In this document: positions 1-8,090 of the stretch, in pieces | How the letters are laid out: the number at the start of each line of letters is the position of its first letter | Position numbering within the stretch: the first letter of the stretch is position 1 | Origin: JBGPEQ01 sp050180895 | GTDB taxonomy: Bacteria; Pseudomonadota; Alphaproteobacteria; Dongiales; Dongiaceae | DNA: 64,000 nt | Direction of reading: 5' to 3' | NCBI GenBank assembly: GCA_050180895.1 | Contig: JBFXDS010000001.1 | Span: 620,001 to 684,000 of the forward strand | Program-made: the position numbers and the translations under genes | The notes under the pieces: generated by a model | Told to the model about the DNA's origin: nothing | Database searches by the model: none | Seen by the model: only the letters and a program-made list of their open reading frames with translations

Positions 1-1
1 T

Positions 2-628
2 TATGTCCGTATCATTCCGCTGATTCTGGAGGCGGAGACCTACGAGACCGCCGGCGGGCACGATCACGGCACCGCCGACGCGACCGCGGCGGGCGCGGAG
101 GCCGCGGCTGTGGAGGAGGAGTGGGCGCCGGCCGACGGAGTCGAGCGCGGCGCCTACACCCTGGCGACCAACATCCTGATGGCCGTCGGCATCGCCCTGC
201 TGCTCGCTGCTGGCTTCGCGCTCACCGGCCAGGGCGGCTGGCGCGCCGGGCTCTACTGGGGTCTCGCCGGCTACGCCGCCTTCATCCTGGCGCCCGCCCT
301 TGGCCTGCCGCCGGAAGTGCCGGGCGCGGAAGCCGCGCCGCTCGCCGACCGCCAGCTCTGGTGGCTGGGCACCGTCGCCGCCACGGCCGGCGGCCTCGCG
401 CTGATGTTCCTTACGCGCTCCTGGCGGTGGATCGTGGCGGGCGCCGCGCTGATCGTGCTGCCCCACCTGATCGGCGCGCCGCAGCCGGAGCATCACGGCG
501 GCCTCGCGCCGGCCAGCCTGGCGCGCGAGTTCGTCGCCGCCGTCCTCGTCACCGGCTTCCTCTTCTGGCTCGCCCTCGGCGCCCTCTCCGGCTTCTTTTA
601 CAAGCGCTTCGCCGGCGTCCCCACCTGA
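2..628 (+). CDS. cbtA: CbtA-like cobalt transporter subunit (5' partial)
   Basis: The reading frame is already open at the window edge, so the N-terminus is missing. About 208 codons are visible. A histidine/acidic stretch near the left edge (GGHDHG) is followed by several hydrophobic helices (for example around TNILMAVGIALLLAAG and FVAAVLVTGFLFWLALGALSG). Loop elements such as PPEVPGAEAAPL, the small HH pair in EHHGG and the C-terminal FYKRF resemble the CbtA family. CbtA is a predicted cobalt-import membrane protein usually coupled to a small CbtB with a metal-binding histidine motif, which would lie to the left of this window. An internal ATG at 110 is probably not the start, because codon usage and the membrane topology continue upstream of it. 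The family call is by recognition only. Confidence 0.72.
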   Translation, partial: YVRIIPLILEAETYETAGGHDHGTADATAAGAEAAAVEEEWAPADGVERGAYTLATNILMAVGIALLLAAGFALTGQGGWRAGLYWGLAGYAAFILAPALGLPPEVPGAEAAPLADRQLWWLGTVAATAGGLALMFLTRSWRWIVAGAALIVLPHLIGAPQPEHHGGLAPASLAREFVAAVLVTGFLFWLALGALSGFFYKRFAGVPT

Positions 629-631
629 GGC

Positions 632-1147
632 TCACCCGGGCCCTCGTAGGGGCGAGCGGCGCTCGCCCCTGGCGACGGCGACATCGCGCTCGGCGAGCGC
701 CGCGCCGGCCGCCGCGATCGTCCGCACGTCGCGCGGCTTGACGACCGCGGCGAGCGCCGCCTGCGCCCGTCGCCAGGCCGGCAGCGTCGCCGCCAGCCGC
801 CGCGCGCCCTGTTCCGTCAGCCAGACGGCGCGGCGCCGCAGATCCTTCTCGACGATGGCGATCTCCACCAGCCCGGCCCGCTCCAGGCCGCGCAGGTTGC
901 GCGACAGCGTCGACTGATCGAGATCCAGCCGCTCGGCCAGCGCGCCGATCGTATCGTCCCCGGCCGCCGCGATATGCGCCATCAGGCCGAGCTGCGCGAG
1001 GCTCAGCCCCGTTTCCGCCATCCGCGCCTCCAGGAAGCGCGCGACCCGCCGCGCCGCCAGCCGCAGGCTCGTCCCCGCGCAGTCCTGCACCGCCGCCCGC
1101 GCGTCCGCGACCAGTGACCGCCGCAAAGCTTGCGTTCCCCGCGCCAT
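632..1147 (-). CDS. MarR-family transcriptional regulator
   Basis: This 171-residue protein has a winged helix-turn-helix at about residues 50-115. The recognition region reads LDLDQSTLSRNLRGLERAGL, followed by a wing with KDLRRRAVWLTEQG. Both are typical of MarR dimers that sense small molecules. It ends 3 bases after the convergent cbtA. Its last dozen residues (RGERRSPLRGPG) are encoded by a dispersed palindromic repeat at 646-670, so the natural C-terminus has been replaced or extended. It is divergent from the cysteine-synthase-like gene, and two ATGTA-N2-TACAT palindromes sit just upstream of its start, pointing to autoregulation. Ligand and targets are unknown. Confidence 0.85.
   Translation of the reverse strand: MARGTQALRRSLVADARAAVQDCAGTSLRLAARRVARFLEARMAETGLSLAQLGLMAHIAAAGDDTIGALAERLDLDQSTLSRNLRGLERAGLVEIAIVEKDLRRRAVWLTEQGARRLAATLPAWRRAQAALAAVVKPRDVRTIAAAGAALAERDVAVARGERRSPLRGPG
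646..670. repeat. Dispersed palindromic repeat GTAGGGGCGAGC...GCTCGCCCC
   Basis: This 25-base, largely palindromic element (GGGGCGAGC / GCTCGCCCC arms) is the same sequence found twice downstream of gor (about 29558 and 29685) and once in inverted form near 29744. Here it lies inside the 3' end of the marR-type gene and encodes its final residues. Confidence 0.8.
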
Positions 1148-1153
1148 AGTTAT

Positions 1154-1180
1154 ATGTACTTACATATAATGTAGATACAT
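1154..1180. promoter_or_regulatory. Paired palindromic operator, probably for the adjacent MarR protein
   Basis: Two perfect 12-base palindromes of the form ATGTA-N2-TACAT lie at 1154-1165 and 1169-1180, 15 bases centre to centre. The first begins only 6 bases upstream of the marR start codon, in an AT-rich stretch between the divergent genes. Palindromes overlapping the promoter are the normal layout for MarR autorepression. The assignment to this regulator is inference. Confidence 0.65.
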
Positions 1181-1289
1181 GCAACAAGATTGCAGGATGT
1201 CCGCCCAAGAATCGTCCTCCCGGTGGCAGGGCCATCTTTTCATTCCTCGATAAGCTCGGAGGAGGGGGAATCCTGATGGCACAAAGAAA

Positions 1290-1326
1290 GCGCCTCATCC
1301 TGAGCTTGTCGAAGGACGCAAGGCGC
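1290..1326. repeat. Intergenic repeat containing CTCATCCTGAGCTTGTCGAAGGA-type core
   Basis: The segment carries the core CATCCTGAGCTTGTCGAAGG, a dispersed intergenic sequence known from many proteobacterial genomes. It is bounded by short inverted arms GCGCCT (1290-1295) and AGGCGC (1321-1326). It lies in the leader of the downstream PLP-enzyme gene. No function is known to me. Confidence 0.55.
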
Positions 1327-1349
1327 CGATCCCAGCCTCCGGTAAGCCC

Positions 1350-2303
1350 ATGAGCGCCGCCCCCGGCATCGACGCCTCCGTCCTGCGGCGCATCGGCGGC
1401 ACGCCGCTGCTGGCGCTCGGGCGCATCCTCCCCGAAGGCTGCGCCCGCATCCTGATCAAGCTCGAAGGCGCCAACCCCACCGGCAGCATGAAGGACCGCA
1501 TGGCCCTCGCCATGATCGAGGCCGGCGAGCGCGCCGGCCGCCTGCGGCCCGGCGGCCGCGTCGTCGAGTACACCGGCGGCAGCACCGGCGTCTCCCTCGC
1601 CCTCGTCTGCGCCGCGCGCGGCTATCCGCTCAGCATCGTCACGTCCTGTGCGTTCAGCGCCGAGAAGCGCAATCACATGGCCGCCCTCGGCGCCGAGCTC
1701 ACCATCGTCCCCAGCGCCGGCGGCGGCATGGACGCGGCGCTGACCCGCGGCATGATCGCGGCCGCGCGTGGGATCGCGGAGCAAACGGGCGCCTTCTGGA
1801 CCGACCAGCTCAACAACACCGATCAACTCGCCGCCTACCACGCGCTGGCCGAAGAGATCTGGGCGCAGACGGGCGGCCGCATCGATGCCTTCGTGCAGAG
1901 CACGGGCACCGCCGCCTGCGTGCGCGGCGCCGCCGAGGTCCTGCGCCGCCGGAAGCCGGACATCCGCATCGTCGCGGTCGAGCCGGCGGAATCTGCCGTC
2001 CTGTCGGGCGGCCCCTCCGGCGTTCACCGGATCGAAGGCGTCGGCGCCGGCTTCGTCGTCCCCTTATGGCACCCCGCGATCGCCGACGAGATCGCCGCCG
2101 TCTCCACCGCGGAGGCCATGGCCATGGCCCGCCGCCTGGCCCGCGCCGAGGCCCTGTTCGCCGGCACCTCGACCGGCGCCAACCTCGCCGCCGCCCTCGC
2201 CCTCGGCAAGCGCCTCGGCCAGGACGCGACCGTCGTGACGATCATGTGCGACTCCGGCCTCAAATATCTGAGCACGCGACTGTACGACGGCAGCGGATCC
2301 TGA
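1350..2303 (+). CDS. Cysteine synthase / cystathionine beta-synthase-family PLP enzyme
   Basis: This 317-residue fold-type II PLP enzyme has the lysine motif NPTGSMKDR (Schiff-base Lys about residue 48), the glycine-rich phosphate loop TGGSTGVSLA at about 75-84 and a late GTSTGANLAAA segment. These are the hallmarks of O-acetylserine sulfhydrylase-type beta-replacement enzymes. The family loop NPTGSxKDR is intact, so activity is expected. The substrate is uncertain, since many such paralogues are not the housekeeping CysK. It is divergent from the MarR regulator, and the shared 200-base leader holds the operator pair, so it may be a regulatory target. Its 3' end overlaps a doubtful antisense reading frame. 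Confidence 0.85.
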   Translation: MSAAPGIDASVLRRIGGTPLLALGRILPEGCARILIKLEGANPTGSMKDRMALAMIEAGERAGRLRPGGRVVEYTGGSTGVSLALVCAARGYPLSIVTSCAFSAEKRNHMAALGAELTIVPSAGGGMDAALTRGMIAAARGIAEQTGAFWTDQLNNTDQLAAYHALAEEIWAQTGGRIDAFVQSTGTAACVRGAAEVLRRRKPDIRIVAVEPAESAVLSGGPSGVHRIEGVGAGFVVPLWHPAIADEIAAVSTAEAMAMARRLARAEALFAGTSTGANLAAALALGKRLGQDATVVTIMCDSGLKYLSTRLYDGSGS

Positions 2304-2708
2304 CCCGGTGAGCGGGTTGCGCTGTCGGAGGTCGCTTTCCGCCGCATCGGCGCGCGACGACAGGAGTTCCATTCCGCCGCCGCAGATGCCGGCAAAGCGC
2401 AAGTCGCCGAGCGGCGGAATCACGATCACGGCGCCCTGGTCCTTCAGCCGGCCAGCGAATCCCGAGGCCGGCGAATAGGCCGTCCAGGCGAAGGCGACGC
2501 CGAATGGCTCCGACGGCAACCCCTCGGCGTCGACGATCCGCGCCATCACTGTCTCGCTGTCGAGATTCGGCGGAAAGAGGACGAGGACCCAACCGCTCGC
2601 CGCCGCCGGCAGGCGGGCGCTCGCCGCCGTAAGCCAGGCTGCCCCGAGCCAGAGCCCGGCGAAGACCGCCGTCAGCAGGAAGGCAAGCCGATGATGCGAC
2701 GTGGTCAC
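2064..2708 (-). CDS. Hypothetical protein with N-terminal membrane segment
   Basis: A GTG start at 2708 lies 10 bases after the MFS stop codon and opens MTTSHHRLAFLLTAVFAGLW, a basic start plus hydrophobic segment that could be a signal anchor. The next 100 residues look protein-like (LVLFPPNLDSETVMARIVDA, PPLGDLRFAGICGGG). From about residue 140 on, the frame runs antisense through the end of the PLP-enzyme gene and becomes low-complexity. The true end is therefore probably near 2300 and may have been lost by a frameshift. The position suggests cotranscription with the MFS transporter. I do not recognise a named family. Confidence 0.35.
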   Translation of the reverse strand: MTTSHHRLAFLLTAVFAGLWLGAAWLTAASARLPAAASGWVLVLFPPNLDSETVMARIVDAEGLPSEPFGVAFAWTAYSPASGFAGRLKDQGAVIVIPPLGDLRFAGICGGGMELLSSRADAAESDLRQRNPLTGSGSAAVVQSRAQIFEAGVAHDRHDGRVLAEALAEGEGGGEVGAGRGAGEQGLGAGQAAGHGHGLRGGDGGDLVGDRGVP

Positions 2709-2718
2709 TGCTGTTCGC

Positions 2719-3960
2719 TCATGCGGTTGCGAGACGGGGCGCAGGCCTTTCGCTGATCGGCAGATGCACGAGCGCGGCAAACAGCGCGAGCGCGACAGTC
2801 AGCCACCACACGACCGTGTAGGAGCCGGTCGCTTCGTAGAGAAGCCCGCCCAGCCAGACGCCGAGAAACGAGCCGATCTGGTGACTGAGGAAGACGAGGC
2901 CGAACAAGGTGGCGATATTGCCGGTGCCGAACATGGCCGAAATGAGAGCGGAGGTCGGCGGCACTGTCGATAGCCACAATATGCCCATAGCGGCCGCGAA
3001 GACGATCGTCGAGGCCGCGGACACCGGCAGCAGGATGTAGAGCGCGATTACGATCCCGCGGCCGAAATAGATCAGCGATAGCAGCCATTGCTTGGGCGCG
3101 CGGCCGCTGAGAATGCCCGCGTAGTAGGAGCCGGCGATGTTGAACAGCCCGACCACGCCAATCGCCCAGGCGGCGAGCGATGCGCCGGCGCCGACGTCGT
3201 TGAGGTACGGCGGAAGATGGATCGTGATGAAGGCGAGCTGGAACCCGCAGACGAAGAAGCCGGTGAACAGCCAAAGATAGCTGGGGTGGCTGAAGGCCCA
3301 GCGGACCGCTTGCATCGTCGGCAGCGTGTCCGATCGGACCGACGTCGATGGCCGTACGCGCGGGCGCGCGTAGACCGCCCCGAGGACGGGGACGACGCCG
3401 ACGGCGGCCGCGAGCGCCAGCGCTGCCGTCGACCAGCCATGCAGGTCGATCAGGGCCTGGCCGAGCGGCACGAACGCGAATTGGCCGAACGACGCGGCCG
3501 CGGTCCCGATGCCGAGCGCCCACGGGCGATGTTGCTCGGGCAGCCGGCGGGCAAAGACCGCGAGCACGATGAACTGCGACGAAGCGCCCAGGCCCAGGCC
3601 GACCATGACGCCGGCGGTCAGTTGCAGATCCAGGGGCGTGACGCTGAACGGCATCAAGGCCAGGCCGAGGGCGTAGAGGACGCCGCCGAAGGCGAATACG
3701 GGTACGGGTCCGATCCGATCGACGAAGATGCCCGCGAGCGGCGTGCCGATGCCCCAGCACAGATTTTGGATCGCCATCGCCAGGGCATAGGTTTCGCGCG
3801 TCCAGCCCTTGTCCAGGACCAGGGGATCGGTGAACAGGCCGAAGCTGGAGCGGACACCCATCGCGGCGGCCGCGATGAGGCAGCCGCACAGGATCATGAG
3901 CATGAACTCGCGCGACCGTCCGGAGTAGGGTCCCCCCGCGGCCTTCACTGATGTCGTCAT
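2719..3960 (-). CDS. MFS transporter
   Basis: This is a 413-residue major facilitator with about twelve hydrophobic helices in two halves of six. Helix 1 begins near FMLMILCGCLIAAAAMG. A loop with GIFVDRIGPVPVFAFGG between helices 2 and 3 matches the MFS signature loop. I take the ATG at 3960 rather than 3972, because the GGAGG between them is correctly spaced for the later codon. It is divergent from a LysR regulator across a short AT-rich region, so it is the likely target of that regulator. The substrate cannot be told from the sequence; the fold resembles the oxalate/formate-antiporter-like and YbfB-like branches. Confidence 0.82.
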   Translation of the reverse strand: MTTSVKAAGGPYSGRSREFMLMILCGCLIAAAAMGVRSSFGLFTDPLVLDKGWTRETYALAMAIQNLCWGIGTPLAGIFVDRIGPVPVFAFGGVLYALGLALMPFSVTPLDLQLTAGVMVGLGLGASSQFIVLAVFARRLPEQHRPWALGIGTAAASFGQFAFVPLGQALIDLHGWSTAALALAAAVGVVPVLGAVYARPRVRPSTSVRSDTLPTMQAVRWAFSHPSYLWLFTGFFVCGFQLAFITIHLPPYLNDVGAGASLAAWAIGVVGLFNIAGSYYAGILSGRAPKQWLLSLIYFGRGIVIALYILLPVSAASTIVFAAAMGILWLSTVPPTSALISAMFGTGNIATLFGLVFLSHQIGSFLGVWLGGLLYEATGSYTVVWWLTVALALFAALVHLPISERPAPRLATA

Positions 3961-4045
3961 GCGTGCCTCCATGCCAGTCGGCGAAGGGACAGGAAGTGCC
4001 GCCGTCGATGTTCAACATCGGTCTTGATCATTCATGCGTCAAATG

Positions 4046-4067
4046 CATAATGTTTATCAATAATATG
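4046..4067. promoter_or_regulatory. AT-rich divergent promoter with inverted repeat (candidate LysR site)
   Basis: Arms CATA (4046-4049) and TATG (4064-4067) flank an AT-rich centre, just 11 bases before the LysR gene start and between it and the MFS gene. LysR proteins typically bind T-N11-A palindromes in this position. The motif is short, so this is a modest call. Confidence 0.35.
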
Positions 4068-4077
4068 AAATTCAGTC

Positions 4078-4986
4078 ATGCTGAGGGAAATCCGGACGTT
4101 CGTCGCGGTCGCAGAGACCGGCTCGATCAAGGCAGCGGCGCGGCGCCTGCGGCTGACGCAGCCGGCGATCACGCGCCAGATCCAGCGGCTGGAATCGGCG
4201 CTCGGCACGGCCGTGCTCGACCGCCAGGTTCGTCCGCCGGCCCTCGCCCCGGCCGGACGCGCCCTGCTCGAGCGTTGCCGGCAGATCCTACGGAGTGTCG
4301 ACGATCTGCGCACGCTGGCGTCCGCGGGCGCCGAACCCGCCGGCCGCTTCCGGCTCGGCATCGGTCCCGCGTTCTGCGATTCGACGAGCGTCGATCCCCT
4401 CGTTCGCCTGCGGCAGATCTATCCGAGGCTCGACCTTCAGGTGACTAGCGACTGGAGTACCGTCATGTTCGACGAGGTGCGCGCCGGCCGGCTCGACGCG
4501 GCCGTCGGCGTCTGGCCGAACGGTTCGGGTTCGCCCGGCGGCCTCAATGCCCGCGTCTTCGGCGCCGATCGGCTCGTCGTCGTCGCGCCCCGGGGAGAAT
4601 CGATCGGCGGCCGGGTGCACCTGGCCAAGCTGGGTAGCCGCTCATGGATTCTCAATCCCGACGGGTGCGGCTTCCGCGCGAAGCTGCGGACGGCGCTGAT
4701 GAAGGCCGGGGAGTCGTTGAACGTGGGCATCGAGACCCCGCGATTCGAATTGCAGCTGGATCTGGTATCGCACGGCCTGGGAATCGGGCTCGTTCCCCAG
4801 CGGGCGCTCAGGCGGAGTCCGCGCCGCCAGGCATTGCAGACGATCCAGGTGACCGGCCTGAACCTCGACATCCGCTATATGGTCGTCGACGCCGGCCTCG
4901 CCGCCAATTTGATGCCGGTCGTCGACTTCCTGCGTGACTCGTTCGCACGCGCGGCGTCCACGCACCTCCGCCACCGGGGCCGCTGA
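4078..4986 (+). CDS. LysR-family transcriptional regulator
   Basis: The protein has 302 residues. The N-terminal winged helix-turn-helix spans about residues 1-60, with the typical TGSIKAAARRLRLTQPAITRQ pattern split across the HTH. A C-terminal periplasmic-binding-like effector domain follows (for example FRLGIGPAFCDS, LVSHGLGIGLVPQRAL). The length matches the family. It is transcribed away from the MFS transporter and probably controls it in response to a transported compound. The effector is unknown. Confidence 0.88.
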   Translation: MLREIRTFVAVAETGSIKAAARRLRLTQPAITRQIQRLESALGTAVLDRQVRPPALAPAGRALLERCRQILRSVDDLRTLASAGAEPAGRFRLGIGPAFCDSTSVDPLVRLRQIYPRLDLQVTSDWSTVMFDEVRAGRLDAAVGVWPNGSGSPGGLNARVFGADRLVVVAPRGESIGGRVHLAKLGSRSWILNPDGCGFRAKLRTALMKAGESLNVGIETPRFELQLDLVSHGLGIGLVPQRALRRSPRRQALQTIQVTGLNLDIRYMVVDAGLAANLMPVVDFLRDSFARAASTHLRHRGR

Positions 4987-5020
4987 AGCCGCGTCCGCGG
5001 CGTCGATCGGCGAGTCAGCT

Positions 5021-6361
5021 CTACAGCCACTCGTCCCCCACCCCATACCCCACATACGCGATCCGCTGATAGAGCCGGCGCAGGGCGGGGAAGGGGAAGC
5101 GCGGCAGCGTCGTCTCCATCAGCGGACCGAAGCGGGCGCCCGCGTCGCCGGCCAGCCGGCGGGCGAGGATCTTGCCGCTGTGCGTGGCCAGCGCCACGCC
5201 GGAGCCCATGCAGGCCAGGAAGTAATGCACGGTCGGGTCGTCGCTGGTGCCGGCATGCGGGTTCTTGTCGTAGGAAGCGCACACCCAGCCGTGCCAGAAG
5301 AACGCGGAGCCGATGCCCGCGAGCGGCGGGAACATCTCGCCCAGCCGCCGCTCCATCCAGGCCCGGCGATAGGCGTGCTCGGCCGGCGAGTCTTCGATGC
5401 CGCCGCGCGCGCCGAACAGGATGCGGTCGTCGGGCAGCAGCCGGTAGTAGAAGAGCAGCCGCCGCGAATCCCAGATCTTCCGGTAGGTGCGCCAGTTCGC
5501 CGCCGCGCGCTCGTCCGCGGTCAGCGGCCGCGTGACGATGATGTTGGAGAGCACGGGCAGCAGCCGGCCGGCCACCCAGGGATGCAGCCCGTCGCCGGTA
5601 TAGCCGTTGGTGGCGATCACCACCTGGCGCGCGCGCACCGTGCCGCCGGGCGTGCGCAGCAGGTGCCGCTTTCCGTCGCGCGTCCATCCCGTCACCGGCG
5701 AGGCCGCGTGCAGCGCCGCGCCGCGGACGAGCGCCGCGCGGGCGAGGCCGCGGGCGTATTTCAGCGCATGCAGGGCGAAGCCCTCGCGGTGCAGCACCGC
5801 GCCATGCGCCTCGCGGCTCGCCAGGTGGTCGCGCGCCACCTCGGCCGGGCCCAGCACCTCGGACCCGAGCCCGAACAGCTCGTTCATGCGCTTGGCGCGC
5901 GCCGCCATCGCCGGCAGCCGGTTGGGCTTGTGCGCCAGCTCGAGCCCGCCGGGCGGCGTCCGGTCGCAGTCGATGGCTTCCGCGGCGATCACGTCCTCGA
6001 CGGTGCGCACCGCGTCGCGCCCGGTCTCGAACGTCACCCGCGCGCCCTCCGGGCCGAAGCGGGCGACCCAGGCCTCGTAATCCTCCTTGCCCACGCCGAT
6101 GGAGCAGAAGCCGCCGTTGCGCCCGCTGCAGCCCCAGCCGATGCGGTGCGCCTCCAGCACATGCGCCGTCACGCCGTGGTCGCGCGCCAGGTGATAGGCG
6201 CAGGAGAGGCCCGTATAGCCGCCGCCGATGATGGCGACATCCGTGTCGAGGTCGCCCGCGACCGGCGCGCAGCCCTCCACCTCGGCGCCGCCCGTCGCCG
6301 CCCAGTAGGACTCCACATGCGCCGCCCCGGGGCGGCGCAGGTCGGTAGTCTCGATCGCCAT
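5021..6361 (-). CDS. FAD-dependent oxidoreductase (DAO/PuuB-like)
   Basis: The 446-residue product has a Rossmann dinucleotide motif VAIIGGGYTGLSCAYHLAR at about 43-61, then GWGCSGRNGGFC, an FAD-contact motif typical of the D-amino-acid-oxidase superfamily enzymes that oxidise amines and amino acids (OrdL, PuuB). A second FAD segment occurs late (FLACMGSGVALATHSGKILA). The start at 6361 was chosen because residues MAIETTD begin just ahead of the conserved N-terminus and the extension upstream is not protein-like. It is convergent with the LysR gene, 34 bases away. The substrate is unknown; amine or amino-acid catabolism is likely. Confidence 0.85.
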   Translation of the reverse strand: MAIETTDLRRPGAAHVESYWAATGGAEVEGCAPVAGDLDTDVAIIGGGYTGLSCAYHLARDHGVTAHVLEAHRIGWGCSGRNGGFCSIGVGKEDYEAWVARFGPEGARVTFETGRDAVRTVEDVIAAEAIDCDRTPPGGLELAHKPNRLPAMAARAKRMNELFGLGSEVLGPAEVARDHLASREAHGAVLHREGFALHALKYARGLARAALVRGAALHAASPVTGWTRDGKRHLLRTPGGTVRARQVVIATNGYTGDGLHPWVAGRLLPVLSNIIVTRPLTADERAAANWRTYRKIWDSRRLLFYYRLLPDDRILFGARGGIEDSPAEHAYRRAWMERRLGEMFPPLAGIGSAFFWHGWVCASYDKNPHAGTSDDPTVHYFLACMGSGVALATHSGKILARRLAGDAGARFGPLMETTLPRFPFPALRRLYQRIAYVGYGVGDEWL

Positions 6362-6525
6362 GGAGTGCCCCGCGGCGGCCTCGCGCCGCCGTCCCTCATG
6401 CTGCCGGCCGCACGCTACGAACCGCTTCGCCCTCCGGCAAGGCCCGTGATTCGCATGCCAGCCATCGCGCCGGGTCATCGGCTTGCATATCTGGCCGCGA
6501 CGTAGAGGACGGCTGGATTGTCCGG

Positions 6526-7305
6526 TCAGGGGCGGGGGGTTGCGCGCCAGTCGACGCTGGACGCTTCGTCCCAGAAGCCATACCGGAAATCGGCCGAGAG
6601 GCGCAGCCTGTCGCCGCTGCGGTTCGGCAACGAGCAGTGCAACGTGTGCGGCCGGAACAGGGCGGCGTCGCCGCAGCGGAAATCGGTCGTGCTCCACACG
6701 GCCTCGGCGTCGACCGCGACGCCGCCGTCGACGATGCCCTGCCCCGAATGCTCACGCAATCCGCCCCGATGCGAGCCGGCGAGCAGCGCCAGCGGGCCGA
6801 GCTCTCGCGGACAGTCGCCGAGCGGGATCCACACCGTCCAGAACTCCCCGAGCATGCGCACGTAATGCGCGTCCTGGTGCGGCTGCGTGGCCATGTCGGG
6901 ATGCGGTGAAAAAACCCGGCAGGTGTTGGCGGTGCTCAGGTTGAGGTAGCTCGAACGGCCCTCCACTGCGCGGAGGACACGATGGATCGCGACGCAGTCG
7001 CCGAGGGCCCACATCTCCGGCCTGGTCTGCACCTGGACCTGGAGGTCCACCCAGTCGGGATCCTGGTAGTTGCCGACCCGTCTGGCGGGCGCCGCGCGCG
7101 CGTCCCCGATCGGAGCGCGCGGATCCAGCCATCCGATGCGGCTCGCATGGGCGAGGACACGGGCGCGCAGCGCCTCGACGAGGTCCACCGGCACAAGCCC
7201 GCGGACAAACAGGAACCCGTCGCGCGCGGCGAGCTCGCGCAGCCGCTCCGGGTTCGCGCTGTGCGGTGCCGCGTCCTTGAGCTCCCGCACGCGCTGCCCG
7301 CTCAC
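6526..7305 (-). CDS. Phytanoyl-CoA dioxygenase (PhyH)-family protein
   Basis: Non-haem Fe(II)/2-oxoglutarate oxygenase, 259 residues from the GTG at 7305, which overlaps the upstream methyltransferase stop as GTGA. The iron triad is visible: the HxD pair in TQPHQDAHYV (His 143, Asp 145) and a distal His in FRPHTLHCSLPN, with a following Arg for 2-oxoglutarate (SGDRLRLSADF). An in-frame ATG at 7341 is an alternative start but lacks a well-placed ribosome site. It is the last gene of a three-gene operon with a methyltransferase and a radical SAM protein, which suggests hydroxylation of a shared small molecule or peptide. Confidence 0.82.
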   Translation of the reverse strand: MSGQRVRELKDAAPHSANPERLRELAARDGFLFVRGLVPVDLVEALRARVLAHASRIGWLDPRAPIGDARAAPARRVGNYQDPDWVDLQVQVQTRPEMWALGDCVAIHRVLRAVEGRSSYLNLSTANTCRVFSPHPDMATQPHQDAHYVRMLGEFWTVWIPLGDCPRELGPLALLAGSHRGGLREHSGQGIVDGGVAVDAEAVWSTTDFRCGDAALFRPHTLHCSLPNRSGDRLRLSADFRYGFWDEASSVDWRATPRP

Positions 7306-8090
7306 GGCTTCCACGCGGTCCACCCCATCCAGCGTTCCCATTTCCAGCAGGAACGGTCCACCGCCTCCAGCGCGGCATCGATGCGCCGGGCCCGTTCGTC
7401 GGGGGTGAAGCCCGCGAGCATCCGGCCCGCCGCCGCGGGGATCTTCAGCCATGCCGCGTAGGCCTCCTGCGTCAGCCGCACGCGAAACCTCCAGGACCGC
7501 GGGCGAAGGCCGGCGTCCATCAGCCAGGAACGGATCGCATCGCGCCGAAGACCTTGGGCTTGCTGCTGCGGCGGCTCGTACGCGGGGCCGGCATTCGCCG
7601 CGAGCAGGGCCGGCAGGGCGAGCAGCAAGGGATCTTCGCCGCCGCCCGGCTCGTCGGGCTCGAGCAGGTAGAGAGCGGGAATGTTGAAGCAGAGAGCCCC
7701 GCCGCGGCAAAGCAGGCCGCCCAGGGTCCGGATCGTCTCGCCGAGCGGCTCCACCTGCCAAATGGCGGCGCCGCAGAGGATGCGATCGAACGGTCCTCTC
7801 GCGTCCGCCAGGGTCTCGCGCCATTCCACGCGCGTGTCCCTGACCCGCCGTACGCCCGCGGCGCGCATCGGCGCGGAGGGCTCGACGCAAACGATCCGGC
7901 CGTCGTCGCCCAGTCGGCGGAGTGCCGCCTCGGCGGTCCGGCCCGTTCCGGCGGCCAGATCCAACACGCGCATCCCCGGTTCGATCCGCGCATGCGCGAT
8001 CAGCGCTGCGTTGGCCCGTGCGTAGCGCGAGTGCCGCCGGCAGAAAGCTTCGTAATAGACGGGAGTCTGGGGATCGTCCCAACCGCTCAT
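7302..8090 (-). CDS. SAM-dependent methyltransferase (class I)
   Basis: The 262-residue protein has motif I VLDLAAGTGRTAE at about 43-55 and an acidic strand-2 end in VCVEPSAPM. The middle reads FDRILCGAAIWQVE, as in UbiE/BioC-like class I methyltransferases. Its ATG at 8090 overlaps the stop of the radical SAM gene as ATGA, and its own stop overlaps the start of the PhyH gene, so the three genes are translationally coupled. The methyl acceptor is unknown. Confidence 0.85.
   Translation of the reverse strand: MSGWDDPQTPVYYEAFCRRHSRYARANAALIAHARIEPGMRVLDLAAGTGRTAEAALRRLGDDGRIVCVEPSAPMRAAGVRRVRDTRVEWRETLADARGPFDRILCGAAIWQVEPLGETIRTLGGLLCRGGALCFNIPALYLLEPDEPGGGEDPLLLALPALLAANAGPAYEPPQQQAQGLRRDAIRSWLMDAGLRPRSWRFRVRLTQEAYAAWLKIPAAAGRMLAGFTPDERARRIDAALEAVDRSCWKWERWMGWTAWKP

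Noticed and set aside
549..2027. 492-codon minus-strand open frame
   Set aside because: It runs antisense over the MarR and PLP-enzyme genes and consists of low-complexity Gly/Ala/Arg sequence, an effect of high GC.
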